Made by a program: the position numbers and the translations under genes
DNA from: Stenotrophomonas maltophilia D457
Lineage (GTDB): Bacteria; Pseudomonadota; Gammaproteobacteria; Xanthomonadales; Xanthomonadaceae
DNA length: 64,000 nt
Assembly (NCBI RefSeq): GCF_000284595.1
Contig: NC_017671.1
Span: 1,893,001-1,957,000, forward strand
Reading direction: 5' to 3'
The notes under the pieces: generated by a model
What the model was told of the DNA's origin: nothing
Databases searched by the model: none
What the model saw: only the letters and a program-made list of their open reading frames with translations
Part shown: piece after piece, positions 56,365 to 64,000 of the stretch
How the letters are laid out: each line of letters opens with the position of its first letter
How positions within the stretch are numbered: the first letter of the stretch is position 1

Positions 56365-57237
56365 TCAGCGCCCCGCCAGTGCATCGAGCAGCGTACGCGC
56401 GGCCAGCTTGCCCAACGCGTTGCCGGCCAGCGGACTGTCGCCGGTCAGCAGCAGGCGATCCTGCAGCACGCTGCCATCAACCCCCTCGTTGACGATCTGC
56501 ACGCCCTGCTGCGCCAGGCGTTCACCGAAGAACCAACGCAGCTGCCCCGGCATGTAGCCGATCTCCGGTGTCTGCCGGTCCATTGCGTCGGGGAAGGCGC
56601 AGATGCGGTAACCACGGAACAGCGAGCCACCGTCGGCTTCGTCGACGCCCGCCGCCAGCAGCGCCGCCGGGCCATGGCAGAGCGTGATGATGTGGCGCTG
56701 CCCGGCCATGGCCCACTGCAGCGTGGCCTTCACCGCCGCGCTCTCCGGCAGGCCGATCAGTGCGCCGTGGCCACCGGGAATGAAGATGGCGGCATAGTCC
56801 GAATCGGCTCCCAGGCCGGCCACCACCTCATCCAGCTGCAACGGCTGGCGGAAGCGCGCCTCATAGCGTTCGTACAGGGCGCCGATCTCGCGGTCCTCGC
56901 GCGGGAAGGCCCACCACTCGAACTTCACGGCGTTGCCGGACAGCGTCGCCACGTCGATGTCGAAGCCGGCCTTGTCCAGGTGGTACATCGGCAGCAGGGT
57001 TTCCACCGGGTGGTTGCCGGTGGAGAACAGGTGGCCATTGGCGGTCGGCAGATAACGCTCGTCGGCGGCGATCATCAGCACCTTCCAGCGGCCATCGCGG
57101 CGTGCATCCGGATAGTCGGCCCCGGACAGGTCGCTCTTGGGCGAGGTGAACTGCGAAAGCGAGTACGGCGACGGGAAGAAGGCATCGCGCTCGGCCGGAT
57201 CGGGGCTGGGCTGGCGGCTGGGCTCTTGCGTGTTCAT
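56365..57237 (-). CDS. hchA: HchA-like DJ-1/PfpI protein (Hsp31)
   Basis: 290 aa, close to the 283 aa of E. coli Hsp31, a glyoxalase III and holding chaperone. Catalytic triad residues are visible: Cys187-His188 in TLCHGPAALL, Glu79 in GNHPVETLLP and Asp217 in AFPDAMDRQTPEIGYMPG. IFIPGGHGALIG is the nucleophile-elbow neighbour. Located between the cassettes, on the opposite strand, upstream of the LuxR solo. Confidence 0.9.
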   Translation of the reverse strand: MNTQEPSRQPSPDPAERDAFFPSPYSLSQFTSPKSDLSGADYPDARRDGRWKVLMIAADERYLPTANGHLFSTGNHPVETLLPMYHLDKAGFDIDVATLSGNAVKFEWWAFPREDREIGALYERYEARFRQPLQLDEVVAGLGADSDYAAIFIPGGHGALIGLPESAAVKATLQWAMAGQRHIITLCHGPAALLAAGVDEADGGSLFRGYRICAFPDAMDRQTPEIGYMPGQLRWFFGERLAQQGVQIVNEGVDGSVLQDRLLLTGDSPLAGNALGKLAARTLLDALAGR

Positions 57238-57388
57238 GCGGACCTCCGTTGGGGGAAAGTGAGCCCAGCATAGGAGGCCGCGTGCGCAGGCGCGATGAGG
57301 GATTCCCCTCAATGGACCACCACCCGGATGCTGCATCGCGCCACCGGCCCGGTTGGACAGCGGGATTATGTCGTGTTATCTAGCCGGT

Positions 57389-57405
57389 GCCGGGATAATC
57401 CCGGC
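57389..57405. promoter_or_regulatory. 17-bp inverted repeat upstream of peptide B
   Basis: GCCGGGA-TAA-TCCCGGC, a perfect 7-bp stem, 24 bp before the SD of peptide B. It overlaps a GATAAT (57394-57399) that could be a -10 element. A possible operator or leader hairpin. Confidence 0.45.
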
Positions 57406-57434
57406 ATAACCACACAGCAAGCAAAGGAATGAAA

Positions 57435-57533
57435 ATGAAAAGATTCGCCCGAGCATTGCGCGTCACTCTGAATATCCATCCGAACGAGAAGAGCAGTGTG
57501 TGGAATACCTGGCCGCTCTGGGTCGAGTTCTGA
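57435..57533 (+). CDS. Putative RiPP precursor peptide B (P450-associated)
   Basis: 32 codons from the ATG at 57435, which has AAGGA 6 bp upstream; an in-frame ATG at 57429 abuts that site and is less likely. The leader MKRFARALRVTLN is closely related to that of peptide A, and the C-terminus WNTWPLWVEF carries three Trp and ends in Phe. A strong hairpin and a P450 follow. Together with peptide A it defines a family with a conserved leader and variable aromatic core. The mature product and its cross-links are unknown. Confidence 0.8.
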   Translation: MKRFARALRVTLNIHPNEKSSVWNTWPLWVEF

Positions 57534-57571
57534 TCCTGCGGGGCAACCCCGCGATTGAGCGGTAGCAAGAC

Positions 57572-57598
57572 GAAGGGACTCGTCTTTCGAGTCCCTTC
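57572..57598 (+). promoter_or_regulatory. Strong stem-loop between peptide B and its P450
   Basis: GAAGGGACTCG (57572-57582), loop TCTTT, then CGAGTCCCTTC (57588-57598): an 11-bp perfect stem 18 bp before the P450 start. It matches the position of the hairpin in cassette A, though the sequence differs. Likely attenuates or processes the transcript after the peptide gene. Confidence 0.7.
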
Positions 57599-57616
57599 CT
57601 GCCGGAGACGCACTGC

Positions 57617-58840
57617 ATGCAAGGGATGTCGAATGAAGGCAGCGCCATTGCTGCCGAGCGCCTGGCTGCGCGGGTGGAGCGCGAAGGACCGGTGCTGAAA
57701 CTGGAAACCGGCGGTATCGGGGTGTTCTGCCCAGAGCTGGCCGGCAAGGTCGACAAGGAGAATTCCGAGCACCTGTTCGTGGTCGAGTCGCTGGCCGACC
57801 TGTTCCGCCGGCACGAACGCGTGCGCTGGACCGAAGTGCGCAGCCTGATCGCGACCCGCAGTGCTGAGCTTACCGGAGCGCAGACCCTGGAGGCGCTGCA
57901 GTCGCGCATGCGGCAGGCGTTGGACGCACTGTGCGGGCGCGAGCTGGATGCCACGCCAGCCGTGTGGAAGGTGATGGCGCATCCGCTGGTGCCACTGGTG
58001 ATCGACGGGCTCGACGCGCGCGGTACCGAGGCCATCGAACGCGCCCTGCATCTGCGCTACACCACCCAGGTCGAGCAGGTCATCCATCGGCGTCATCTGC
58101 TGCGCAACTTCCTCATCGGTCGTGGCGAATCGCGGGCGATCGCCGCCGAACTCAGGCGCCGGGTCCGCAGCGGACGTTCGCCGCTGGACTACGCGCAGTC
58201 ATTGTTGACCCTTCGCGAGCGCATCGGCCTGGACAAGGTCACCTACCTGGTCACCGTGCAGCTGATCGCCATTTCCGGGGTGCCCGGCATGATGGCCGCC
58301 TGCCTGCTGCTGGCGATGCAGATGCATCCACACTGGCGCCAGCGCATCGAGGAGGAATTCGCGCCGCTCTCGGATGCGGAGATCCATGCGCTGCCGATGG
58401 CCAGGATTCCCTGCACGATGCGCTTCCTGAAGGAAGTGATGCGGCTGTATTCCACGCCCTTCAACAACCGTCGGGTGGCCGCCTGCGATCTGCAGGTGGA
58501 AGGGCAGGCCATCGCCGAGGGCACGGTGTTCGAGCTGAGCTCGTTCATCCAGCATCGCTCGGCGAAATACTGGGATGACCCGCTGCAGTTCGATCCCGAT
58601 CGCTGGCTGCCCGAGCGGCGCAAGCGCACCGCCGGCATCTATGTGCCTTATGGCTTCCCCACGCGCTCGTGCGTGGGATCGGCGGTGGGCAACGCGCAAC
58701 TGGTACTGCTGTGTGCGCTGCTGGCGCGCGAATTCCGTTTCACCCCCAGCGCCGACTACCGGCCCGAGGTGCGCATGGAAGGCTTCGCGATTCCCGCGGC
58801 GCTGCACGGCACGTTCTCGCGCCATAAGGCCGGTGCCTGA
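57617..58840 (+). CDS. Cytochrome P450 B of the peptide cassette
   Basis: 407 aa, paralogue of P450 A. ExxR is E273-VM-R276 in LKEVMRLY. The haem loop is PYGFPTRSCVG with Cys352; the first aromatic is Tyr instead of Phe. The I-helix IAISGVPG (217-224) again lacks the acid-alcohol pair. The shared N-terminal EREGPVLKLE and DKENSEHLFVVESLADL align with P450 A. GGAG at 57604-57607 supports the start at 57617; the ATG at 57626 is possible. Inferred substrate is peptide B. Confidence 0.9.
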   Translation: MQGMSNEGSAIAAERLAARVEREGPVLKLETGGIGVFCPELAGKVDKENSEHLFVVESLADLFRRHERVRWTEVRSLIATRSAELTGAQTLEALQSRMRQALDALCGRELDATPAVWKVMAHPLVPLVIDGLDARGTEAIERALHLRYTTQVEQVIHRRHLLRNFLIGRGESRAIAAELRRRVRSGRSPLDYAQSLLTLRERIGLDKVTYLVTVQLIAISGVPGMMAACLLLAMQMHPHWRQRIEEEFAPLSDAEIHALPMARIPCTMRFLKEVMRLYSTPFNNRRVAACDLQVEGQAIAEGTVFELSSFIQHRSAKYWDDPLQFDPDRWLPERRKRTAGIYVPYGFPTRSCVGSAVGNAQLVLLCALLAREFRFTPSADYRPEVRMEGFAIPAALHGTFSRHKAGA

Positions 58841-58858
58841 TCTGCAGGGGCGGGCGGC

Positions 58859-60880
58859 TTACTTTGCCGTACGCCCGTGTTCCTGCATGTCCTCATGCAG
58901 GATCCGCCGCAGCTCGACGATGGCCGGCGTGGCTTCCTGCACGCTGTGACCGGACACGATCACCTTCTCCGAAACGGCGTGTGGCAGGTGCGAGCTCCAG
59001 TAGGGCACCAGCCCGTCATCGGTTTTTTCCAGTGGGCCATCGGCCTTGGCGCGGGCGATGATCGAGTGGTAGTGCACCTTCGGTGACATCGGCAGGTCGG
59101 CCACGGCGCGGACGAACGGGTCGTCCTTGTCCAGGTTCTGGATGCTGTTCATCTGGTAGCCGTGCTTGCCATCGTTGCGATCGATCTGGCCGTCGTTGGC
59201 CAGCGTCGCCACGTCCTCCAGCACGGTCAGCGGCAGCCGTACCAGGCGGCCGATCCAGCGGCCGAGGCGGGTACCGGCCACGTCGGTGCCGCGATGCGGT
59301 GTGGCGATGAAAACCACCCGCGATACTTCCGGTTCCGGCAGGAAGGTCAGTACTGGCGCGCCCTTGGTGCGCAGCAGCTCGCGCTGGGCGGGCGTCATCT
59401 GCGCGGTGGCCAGCAGGGTGTCGACCAGGTGGTCGCCGGAGGAAGAGACCATCAACCGCGCGATCACCCCGCCCATGCTGTGCCCGACCAGCACCATGTC
59501 ATGCGAGGCCTGCGCCTTGCCGCTGGGGTCGAAGTGCTTGAGCACTTCGCCCAGCGTGTGGCGCATCGCATCGTGGCTCATCGCGATGGGCATGTTGGTC
59601 GGGTAGTAGAACTGCCAGACCTGGAAGTCCTGGCGGATCTCGTCGTCGCGCATCAGTTCGTTGGCCACGTTCACCCAGGCCTCGGGACTGCTGGCCAGGC
59701 CATGGATCATCAACAGCACGCGGCGGTTCGGGTCGTAGGGCTGCATCATGTACAGATGCGGCGCGTCGATGCCGCCCTTGCCACCAAACAACGAGCGCAG
59801 CGACTGCTGGCTGAAGTTGGAGCGCGCCAGCCACAGTGCGTAGCCCGCAGTGAAGTTGGCCGCCAACGGCACCTGCTGGCCGTGCAGGGTTACTTCCGAG
59901 ACCTGGTAGGGATCGTGGATCTCCAGTTCCGGCTCGTCGTCGTGCAGCACTTCCCACAGGTTCTTTCCCGAGAAGCGCAGCAGCACCGTCATCGAAGGCG
60001 AGGGCATCTCGCTCCAGCTCTGCGCGGCCGGGGTGCTTGCCTGCGCGGCGGGCGTCGCTGCCGAAGGCGGGGTGGCCGTGCTGCCAGCCGGATCGTCCAT
60101 CACCGCCACCAGCTCGGCACCGAAGCCATCGCGGCGATGCACGCTGCGCAGCGTACCGGTGAACGACAGCGAGGCCGCCGGTACCAGCTCGGTGGGGGTG
60201 CGCGTGTCCAGCGGCGATGCTTCGCCTGAAGGGGCCAGCACGAAGGTCCAGCGGCCCAGCTGGAAATGGCTGGCCTGGCTGTGCACGCGCCCGGTGGCGT
60301 ACGCGTTGTACAGCTGCACCGAGGCTTCCTGCACAGCCAGGTTGTAGTAGTCGCGCACCTGGGTCTGGCGGTCCTCGAAACCACGCTGATTGGCGGTGCG
60401 CTCGGTGAAGAACAGATAGGCATAGGCCTGGCGCGCGACCTGCATCCACGCATCGAGGCGCGGCTGGAAGTCGGCATCCAGTTCGGTGATCGCGGTCTTG
60501 GCGCGGCCGGATGCCGAGTACTCGCGCTTCGGTGCCGGCAGGGTCATCGCATGCTGCAGCCACAACTCGGCCAGGCTGGAGCGCTTGTCTTCCTCGCGCA
60601 CCACGATGCTGCTTTCCATGGCCTCGATGCAGGGCAGGCCGGGCTTGGCACAGACGCCCTCATCGAGCCCGGCCACGCGCAGGGTCTCGGTGGTCGCCGC
60701 GCTGAGCTTGCCGGAGGTGAGGATGTCACCGCGCTTGAGCGCGATGTACTGGCCGGGCGTGACCGAGGCGACCTGCACCGACGGTCCGAACTGGCGCAGC
60801 GTCGCGCAGCCCCCCAGGGTGAGCAGCACGGTGATGATGAGGGTCGTGCGGCCGATGAAGCCCATGCCCGTGGTAGCCAT
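58859..60880 (-). CDS. Alpha/beta-hydrolase lipoprotein
   Basis: 673 aa with a lipoprotein signal (LIITVLLTLGGC, Cys25). The C-terminal half is an alpha/beta-hydrolase: oxyanion IHGLASSPEAW at about 392-402, nucleophile GHSMGG with Ser468, HRGTD, and a C-terminal SGHSVQEA His. The N-terminal 350 residues form an uncharacterised domain with an Ala/Pro/Thr linker near 268-290. Probably an envelope esterase or lipase. It converges on P450 B with 18 bp between the stops, so it is probably not part of that cassette. Confidence 0.85.
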   Translation of the reverse strand: MATTGMGFIGRTTLIITVLLTLGGCATLRQFGPSVQVASVTPGQYIALKRGDILTSGKLSAATTETLRVAGLDEGVCAKPGLPCIEAMESSIVVREEDKRSSLAELWLQHAMTLPAPKREYSASGRAKTAITELDADFQPRLDAWMQVARQAYAYLFFTERTANQRGFEDRQTQVRDYYNLAVQEASVQLYNAYATGRVHSQASHFQLGRWTFVLAPSGEASPLDTRTPTELVPAASLSFTGTLRSVHRRDGFGAELVAVMDDPAGSTATPPSAATPAAQASTPAAQSWSEMPSPSMTVLLRFSGKNLWEVLHDDEPELEIHDPYQVSEVTLHGQQVPLAANFTAGYALWLARSNFSQQSLRSLFGGKGGIDAPHLYMMQPYDPNRRVLLMIHGLASSPEAWVNVANELMRDDEIRQDFQVWQFYYPTNMPIAMSHDAMRHTLGEVLKHFDPSGKAQASHDMVLVGHSMGGVIARLMVSSSGDHLVDTLLATAQMTPAQRELLRTKGAPVLTFLPEPEVSRVVFIATPHRGTDVAGTRLGRWIGRLVRLPLTVLEDVATLANDGQIDRNDGKHGYQMNSIQNLDKDDPFVRAVADLPMSPKVHYHSIIARAKADGPLEKTDDGLVPYWSSHLPHAVSEKVIVSGHSVQEATPAIVELRRILHEDMQEHGRTAK

Positions 60881-61017
60881 ACGATGCTCCTGCGCGGTGG
60901 CGTCACTCTAGCGGCCGGCCTGTCAAAGCGGAATAGACCGAACGGTTGGTTTGGGCCTGGCCGCCCTGGGCGATTCAGCCATTCCCGTGTGACACTGCGG
61001 CGAATGGAAGGGACACG

Positions 61018-61488
61018 GTGATCGCGATGGCCTGGCTGGAAACCCGCATTCCCCCGCCCGTGGTAATGCTGCTGTGCGCCGCTGCGGGCTTTGCAGCACG
61101 CTGGCTGTGGCCGGGTTTCCACCTTCGGGTGCCGGTGCCGGTTCTGCTCGCAGGCGTGACGGTGACGCTGGGTGTCGTGCTCAATCTGCTGCCCAAGCTG
61201 TCTTTCCAGCGCGCCGGTACCACCGTCAATCCTCTGCGACCTTCGGCGTCGAGCGCGCTGGTTACCAGCGGAATCTACCGCCGCACGCGCAATCCGATGT
61301 ATCTGGGCCAGGCGTTGGTCCTGCTTGGCGCCATGGTGTACCTGCAGAACCTGATCGCGCTGCTGGTGGTGCCGCTGTTCCTGGTGTACATCACCCGGCT
61401 GCAGATCCTGCCGGAGGAGCGGGCACTGATGGCCCGCTTTCCCGAGGCGTACGCGCAATACCGTCATCGCGTGCCGCGCTGGCTGTAG
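61018..61488 (+). CDS. Isoprenylcysteine methyltransferase-like membrane protein
   Basis: 156 aa with four hydrophobic segments. The conserved SAM-binding C-terminus reads YRRTRNPMYLGQALVLLGAMVYL and EERALMARFPEAYAQYRHRVPRWL, as in the ICMT/PEMT family of bacterial integral-membrane methyltransferases. The GTG start at 61018 has GGAAGGGA just upstream; the ATG at 61027 is possible. The substrate is unknown. Confidence 0.85.
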   Translation: MIAMAWLETRIPPPVVMLLCAAAGFAARWLWPGFHLRVPVPVLLAGVTVTLGVVLNLLPKLSFQRAGTTVNPLRPSASSALVTSGIYRRTRNPMYLGQALVLLGAMVYLQNLIALLVVPLFLVYITRLQILPEERALMARFPEAYAQYRHRVPRWL

Positions 61489-61502
61489 CGTCGGCTACGC
61501 CA

Positions 61503-61988
61503 TCAGCGGCTGATCTGGCACTTCACCGCAGCCGAATAACCCTCGTAGTCGTCGCCCGCGATCACGTGCAGGGTGTGGCGCTTGTCGATGCGCTTCACGT
61601 ACGACGGCTCTTCGGTGTTGGCATGCTCGTTGACCTCGGTCACCGACCAGGCCTTGGCCAGGCGCTTGGAATCGACGCCGTTCAAGTACACGAAGAGGCT
61701 CTTCTCGCCTTCGGCCACGTTTACATCGGCATTGGTGACCGTGCCGCCAAACAGCGCGACCGGCTTGTCCTCCGGCTCGAAGGTGCCGCCCGGTTTCTTG
61801 GCCAGGCCGGCGGCCTGCAGCGCATCGATGGCGTCGGCCGCACTGAAGTTCGAGCCGGCCTTGCAGGCCAGCAGCGCTTCCAGCGTGGCGGTGCCGGGGG
61901 GCGCGATGGCCGGCGCCGCAGCGTGCGTGGCTGGGGCTGCGGCGAGGGTGGTGAGGAGCAGGACGAGCGTGGTTGTGGCGGTTTTCAT
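61503..61988 (-). CDS. Exported protein of unknown function
   Basis: 161 aa with a signal peptide (LVLLLTTLAAAPATHAAAP). The mature part begins with TATLEALLACKAGSNFSAADAID and ends AGDDYEGYSAAVKCQISR; two Cys may pair. No family recognised. It is the last chromosomal-looking gene before the prophage. Confidence 0.72.
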   Translation of the reverse strand: MKTATTTLVLLLTTLAAAPATHAAAPAIAPPGTATLEALLACKAGSNFSAADAIDALQAAGLAKKPGGTFEPEDKPVALFGGTVTNADVNVAEGEKSLFVYLNGVDSKRLAKAWSVTEVNEHANTEEPSYVKRIDKRHTLHVIAGDDYEGYSAAVKCQISR

Positions 61989-62091
61989 TGCAGATCCTTC
62001 TGGCGGCAGCAGGCCGGGGCAATGCAGCGATGGAGCGAAAGCTCCATCCCGATTATGCCCCACGCTTCCCGCACGACGAGCAGGCACAAAA

Positions 62092-62124
62092 AAGCCGGAA
62101 CCCCCTCGACGGGAGATCCGGCTT
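62092..62124 (+). terminator. Possible terminator
   Basis: AAGCCGGA (62092-62099) and TCCGGCTT (62117-62124) form an 8-bp stem with an A run before and CTT after. It lies between the exported protein and the prophage. Confidence 0.55.
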
Positions 62125-62225
62125 CTTGCGGCCTCGACAGGCCATACAGATGGTGGGGTGGGCTCTACAGAAAGTGACGCCCAAGTGACTGATTTGCGCA
62201 GAATTTTAATGAGGATTCCTCCGCT

Positions 62226-62248
62226 GTTACCGCCAAAGTTACCGCCAA
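62226..62248. repeat. Direct repeat at the prophage edge
   Basis: GTTACCGCCAA occurs twice (62226-62236 and 62238-62248), 10 bp before the end of the alpA-like gene. It may be an integrase arm site or lie near the attachment site. The att core itself could not be identified. Confidence 0.35.
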
Positions 62249-62258
62249 CGGATGCCGA

Positions 62259-62471
62259 CTAGGCGCGCTTGGCGATGACCTCGGCGACCCACCGGTCAAC
62301 CTCGGTAGACACCCAGCGGGTTGTCCGCTCCGACAGCTTGACCGGCTTTGGGAACGTGCCTGCGCGGGTACGTTCCCACACGGTGCTCTCGCCTAGCCCG
62401 ACGATCTGGCAGACCTCGGCAATGGGCAAGAGGCGAACGGGAGTCGCGGCGTTGATGTTTTGGTCGTGCAT
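62259..62471 (-). CDS. AlpA-family phage transcriptional regulator/excisionase
   Basis: 70 aa DNA-binding protein with RLLPIAEVCQIVGLGESTVWERTRAGTFPKPVKLSERTTRWVSTEVDRWV, the AlpA/MerR-like HTH with its conserved wing. AlpA proteins activate integrase or act in excision of P4- and P2-like elements. No integrase is visible in the window. The start at 62471 is the family N-terminus; the frame stays open upstream. Confidence 0.88.
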   Translation of the reverse strand: MHDQNINAATPVRLLPIAEVCQIVGLGESTVWERTRAGTFPKPVKLSERTTRWVSTEVDRWVAEVIAKRA

Positions 62472-62743
62472 GGCTTCTCCAAACGACAAAGCCCGCGCAG
62501 CGGGGCGACCGCTGGCGGGCTGTGGTGGTGGTTGATGGTGGAGGTGGCGCGCGCTTCTCCCGCGCCGTGGCGGTACGGAGGGGCAGGCTTGCAAGCACCG
62601 TGGGGTGGGGGTGGCTGCTGGCCTCAGCGTGCCGCTAATAGGCGGAGGGGCCGCCGGGGGGTGATAGCGAGGTTCCGAGTAGTTAGATACCGTCTCGAAA
62701 ATTTGCGGCAAACGTTTCGACCCGACCCAGGGGCGGTCTAGCC

Positions 62744-64000
62744 CTACGGACCGCTCTCGTCTGCATCGGTCCCGTCCGGTCGGTCCGGTAGCTCCCGGAG
62801 TGCCGCATCGGCAATGTTGCGTACACCGGTCATGTTGTTGAACCACCAGATGCGCCAGAGGTCCCGCGCCTGCCGTTCGGTGACGTGTTGGTCAGGGTCG
62901 AGGAGTGCCCCAGCGATCCGACCGCTCCCGTAGACCTTGTTCAGGAGGTCGATGGACGGGATGCCCATGACGCCGTACTCCAGGCCGGTCGAGCGGTTAC
63001 CGCTGAACACGGGGGCGTTGCCCAGCGTGTCGGCCCATACCATATCCGTCACGGCCGGTACGATGTTCGACCAACTGGATTGCGCAACGGCGTTCCGGGC
63101 AAAGTTCTCAGGGGTGAGCTGCTTGTTCCTCTGCTCCTCGTTGCCGATGGTGTTGATGTACGTCCGCGCTGCCCATCCCATGCCAGCAGCGGCGGCGGAC
63201 AGTGTGACCATCGCGTAGGTGCGCCAGTCGTCGTAGTGGTGGACGGAGTTCAGGAAGTGGCGGGTGTAGCTGTTGACCATGAAGCTGCGGAACTGAGTGA
63301 CGATGCGGCCGGTAGTTGAGTGCATCAGCTCGATGCCGTCCGAGGCGTCGCCTTCGAGAACCTGGTGTCGCGTCACGCGGAACAGGAAGGCCGCCATGCG
63401 CTCGCGCGTCTGGAACGGCAGCTTGTCCGGGTCGATCTGCTCGATCTGCCGCTTGCCTTTGAGGTAGCCGAACACGTCGGCCTGGGCCTTCTCGTCGAGA
63501 CCCCAGGTGCGCAGGCGGGCCACTTCGGCGTCCGACAGCTTCTTGGCGTTCGCCATGTCCAGCAGCCGGAGCAGCGTGGCGCGACCGGCGATGCGTTGGA
63601 GCATTGTGTTGATCGGGGCCATGCCGGATGCGACCGAGGTGACGTGCGTGGCCATGTTCATCGCGTTGTCGATCTTCTCGCCGTGCTTGACGTTGAACGT
63701 CTGCGGCACGAGCGCATCCTCGTCCAGGCGCAGGAACGGCGGGTTGCGCAGCCAGTCGGTGCCGGGTGCGAACAGCCGCTCCATCACGCGCGCCTCTTGT
63801 GAGGACAGCTTGCCGTCAGCGCCGCGCTTTAGGAAGGACTTCACGGCAAACCCAGACCGGACAAAGTTGCGGACGCCGCCATGAGCTACAGCCGGGCCTA
63901 GCTCTGCAAAGAGCGAGAATCCCACCTGGTTCATTACGCGGGCGAAGTTGTAGTTGCGTAGGAACCTGGCATATCTAGCTCCACTGCTGGTAGGGTCAAG
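62744..64000 (-). CDS. Large phage virion protein, C-terminal part
   Basis: 418 residues are visible and the frame stays open to the right edge, so the start lies outside the window. Features include LPFQTRERMAAFLFRVTRHQ, GRIVTQFRSFMVNSYTRHFLNS, an Ala/Gly-rich hydrophobic segment (YAMVTLSAAAAGMGWAA) and a C-terminal RDLWRIWWFNNMTGVRNI. This resembles the C-terminal region of internal core or ejection proteins of podophage-type virions. The composition is less GC-rich than in the chromosomal genes. The assignment is by pattern only. Confidence 0.65.
   Translation of the reverse strand, partial: LDPTSSGARYARFLRNYNFARVMNQVGFSLFAELGPAVAHGGVRNFVRSGFAVKSFLKRGADGKLSSQEARVMERLFAPGTDWLRNPPFLRLDEDALVPQTFNVKHGEKIDNAMNMATHVTSVASGMAPINTMLQRIAGRATLLRLLDMANAKKLSDAEVARLRTWGLDEKAQADVFGYLKGKRQIEQIDPDKLPFQTRERMAAFLFRVTRHQVLEGDASDGIELMHSTTGRIVTQFRSFMVNSYTRHFLNSVHHYDDWRTYAMVTLSAAAAGMGWAARTYINTIGNEEQRNKQLTPENFARNAVAQSSWSNIVPAVTDMVWADTLGNAPVFSGNRSTGLEYGVMGIPSIDLLNKVYGSGRIAGALLDPDQHVTERQARDLWRIWWFNNMTGVRNIADAALRELPDRPDGTDADESGP

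Noticed and set aside
58859..61488. Alpha/beta-hydrolase and ICMT-like gene as part of the peptide cassette
   Set aside because: The hydrolase is convergent with P450 B and the methyltransferase is divergent from it beyond; there is no operon link, so only proximity supports it.
62125..62258. tRNA gene as phage attachment site
   Set aside because: No T-loop or cloverleaf could be read on either strand; the att site remains unidentified.

Overview
The window reads as chromosomal DNA of a Stenotrophomonas (S. maltophilia complex, Xanthomonadaceae). GC content is high, the gene order is typical of that family, the intergenic regions are full of GTAG...CTAC palindromes of the kind described in S. 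maltophilia, and the smeRv-smeU1-smeV-smeW-smeU2-smeX multidrug efflux locus is characteristic of the species. No rRNA, tRNA or CRISPR array was seen.

Layout. Positions 1-13.6 kb hold central metabolism and regulation: the end of pgi, a RegB/RegA (PrrB/PrrA) redox two-component pair, ispG with a PAP2 phosphatase, a GacA/UvrY-type regulator, a complete Entner-Doudoroff operon (zwf-glk-pgl-edd-eda, minus strand) and a divergent sugar ABC ATPase. 13.7-19 kb holds ygfZ and the succinate dehydrogenase operon with its assembly factors (SDHAF4-like gene, sdhCDAB, sdhE, ygfX). 19-31.5 kb is housekeeping: Lol lipoprotein export, yggX-mutY, ftsY, an orphan flagellar-rod-like small protein, htpG, rsmD-coaD, a ferredoxin and gamma-glutamyltransferase. 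31.5-34.5 kb holds a metallo-hydrolase, a PsiF-family protein, an ArsR/AHSA1 pair and upp. 34.7-40.4 kb is a four-gene phosphorus-scavenging operon (TonB-dependent receptor, phytase-like protein, purple acid phosphatase, exported pyrophosphatase). Photolyase and an OmpA-like lipoprotein follow, then a 4 x 134 bp tandem array of terminators and palindromes, then the sme efflux operon (43.3-52.3 kb).

The most interesting region is 54.2-58.8 kb. Two very small genes (33 and 32 codons), both absent from ordinary ORF calls, encode related peptides. They share an RALxVxLN-type leader and have different aromatic-rich C-termini. Each has a good ribosome binding site and is followed by a stem-loop and then a cytochrome P450 gene; the two P450s are paralogues. 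This is the layout of a P450-modified RiPP system (P450s that cross-link aromatic side chains of a ribosomal peptide), present here as a duplicated cassette. A LuxR-type solo regulator and an HchA-like protein lie between the two copies.

The right end (from about 62.2 kb) enters a prophage: an AlpA-type regulator and the C-terminal part of a large phage virion protein that runs off the window.

All functional calls come from motifs and gene context read by eye. No database search was possible.
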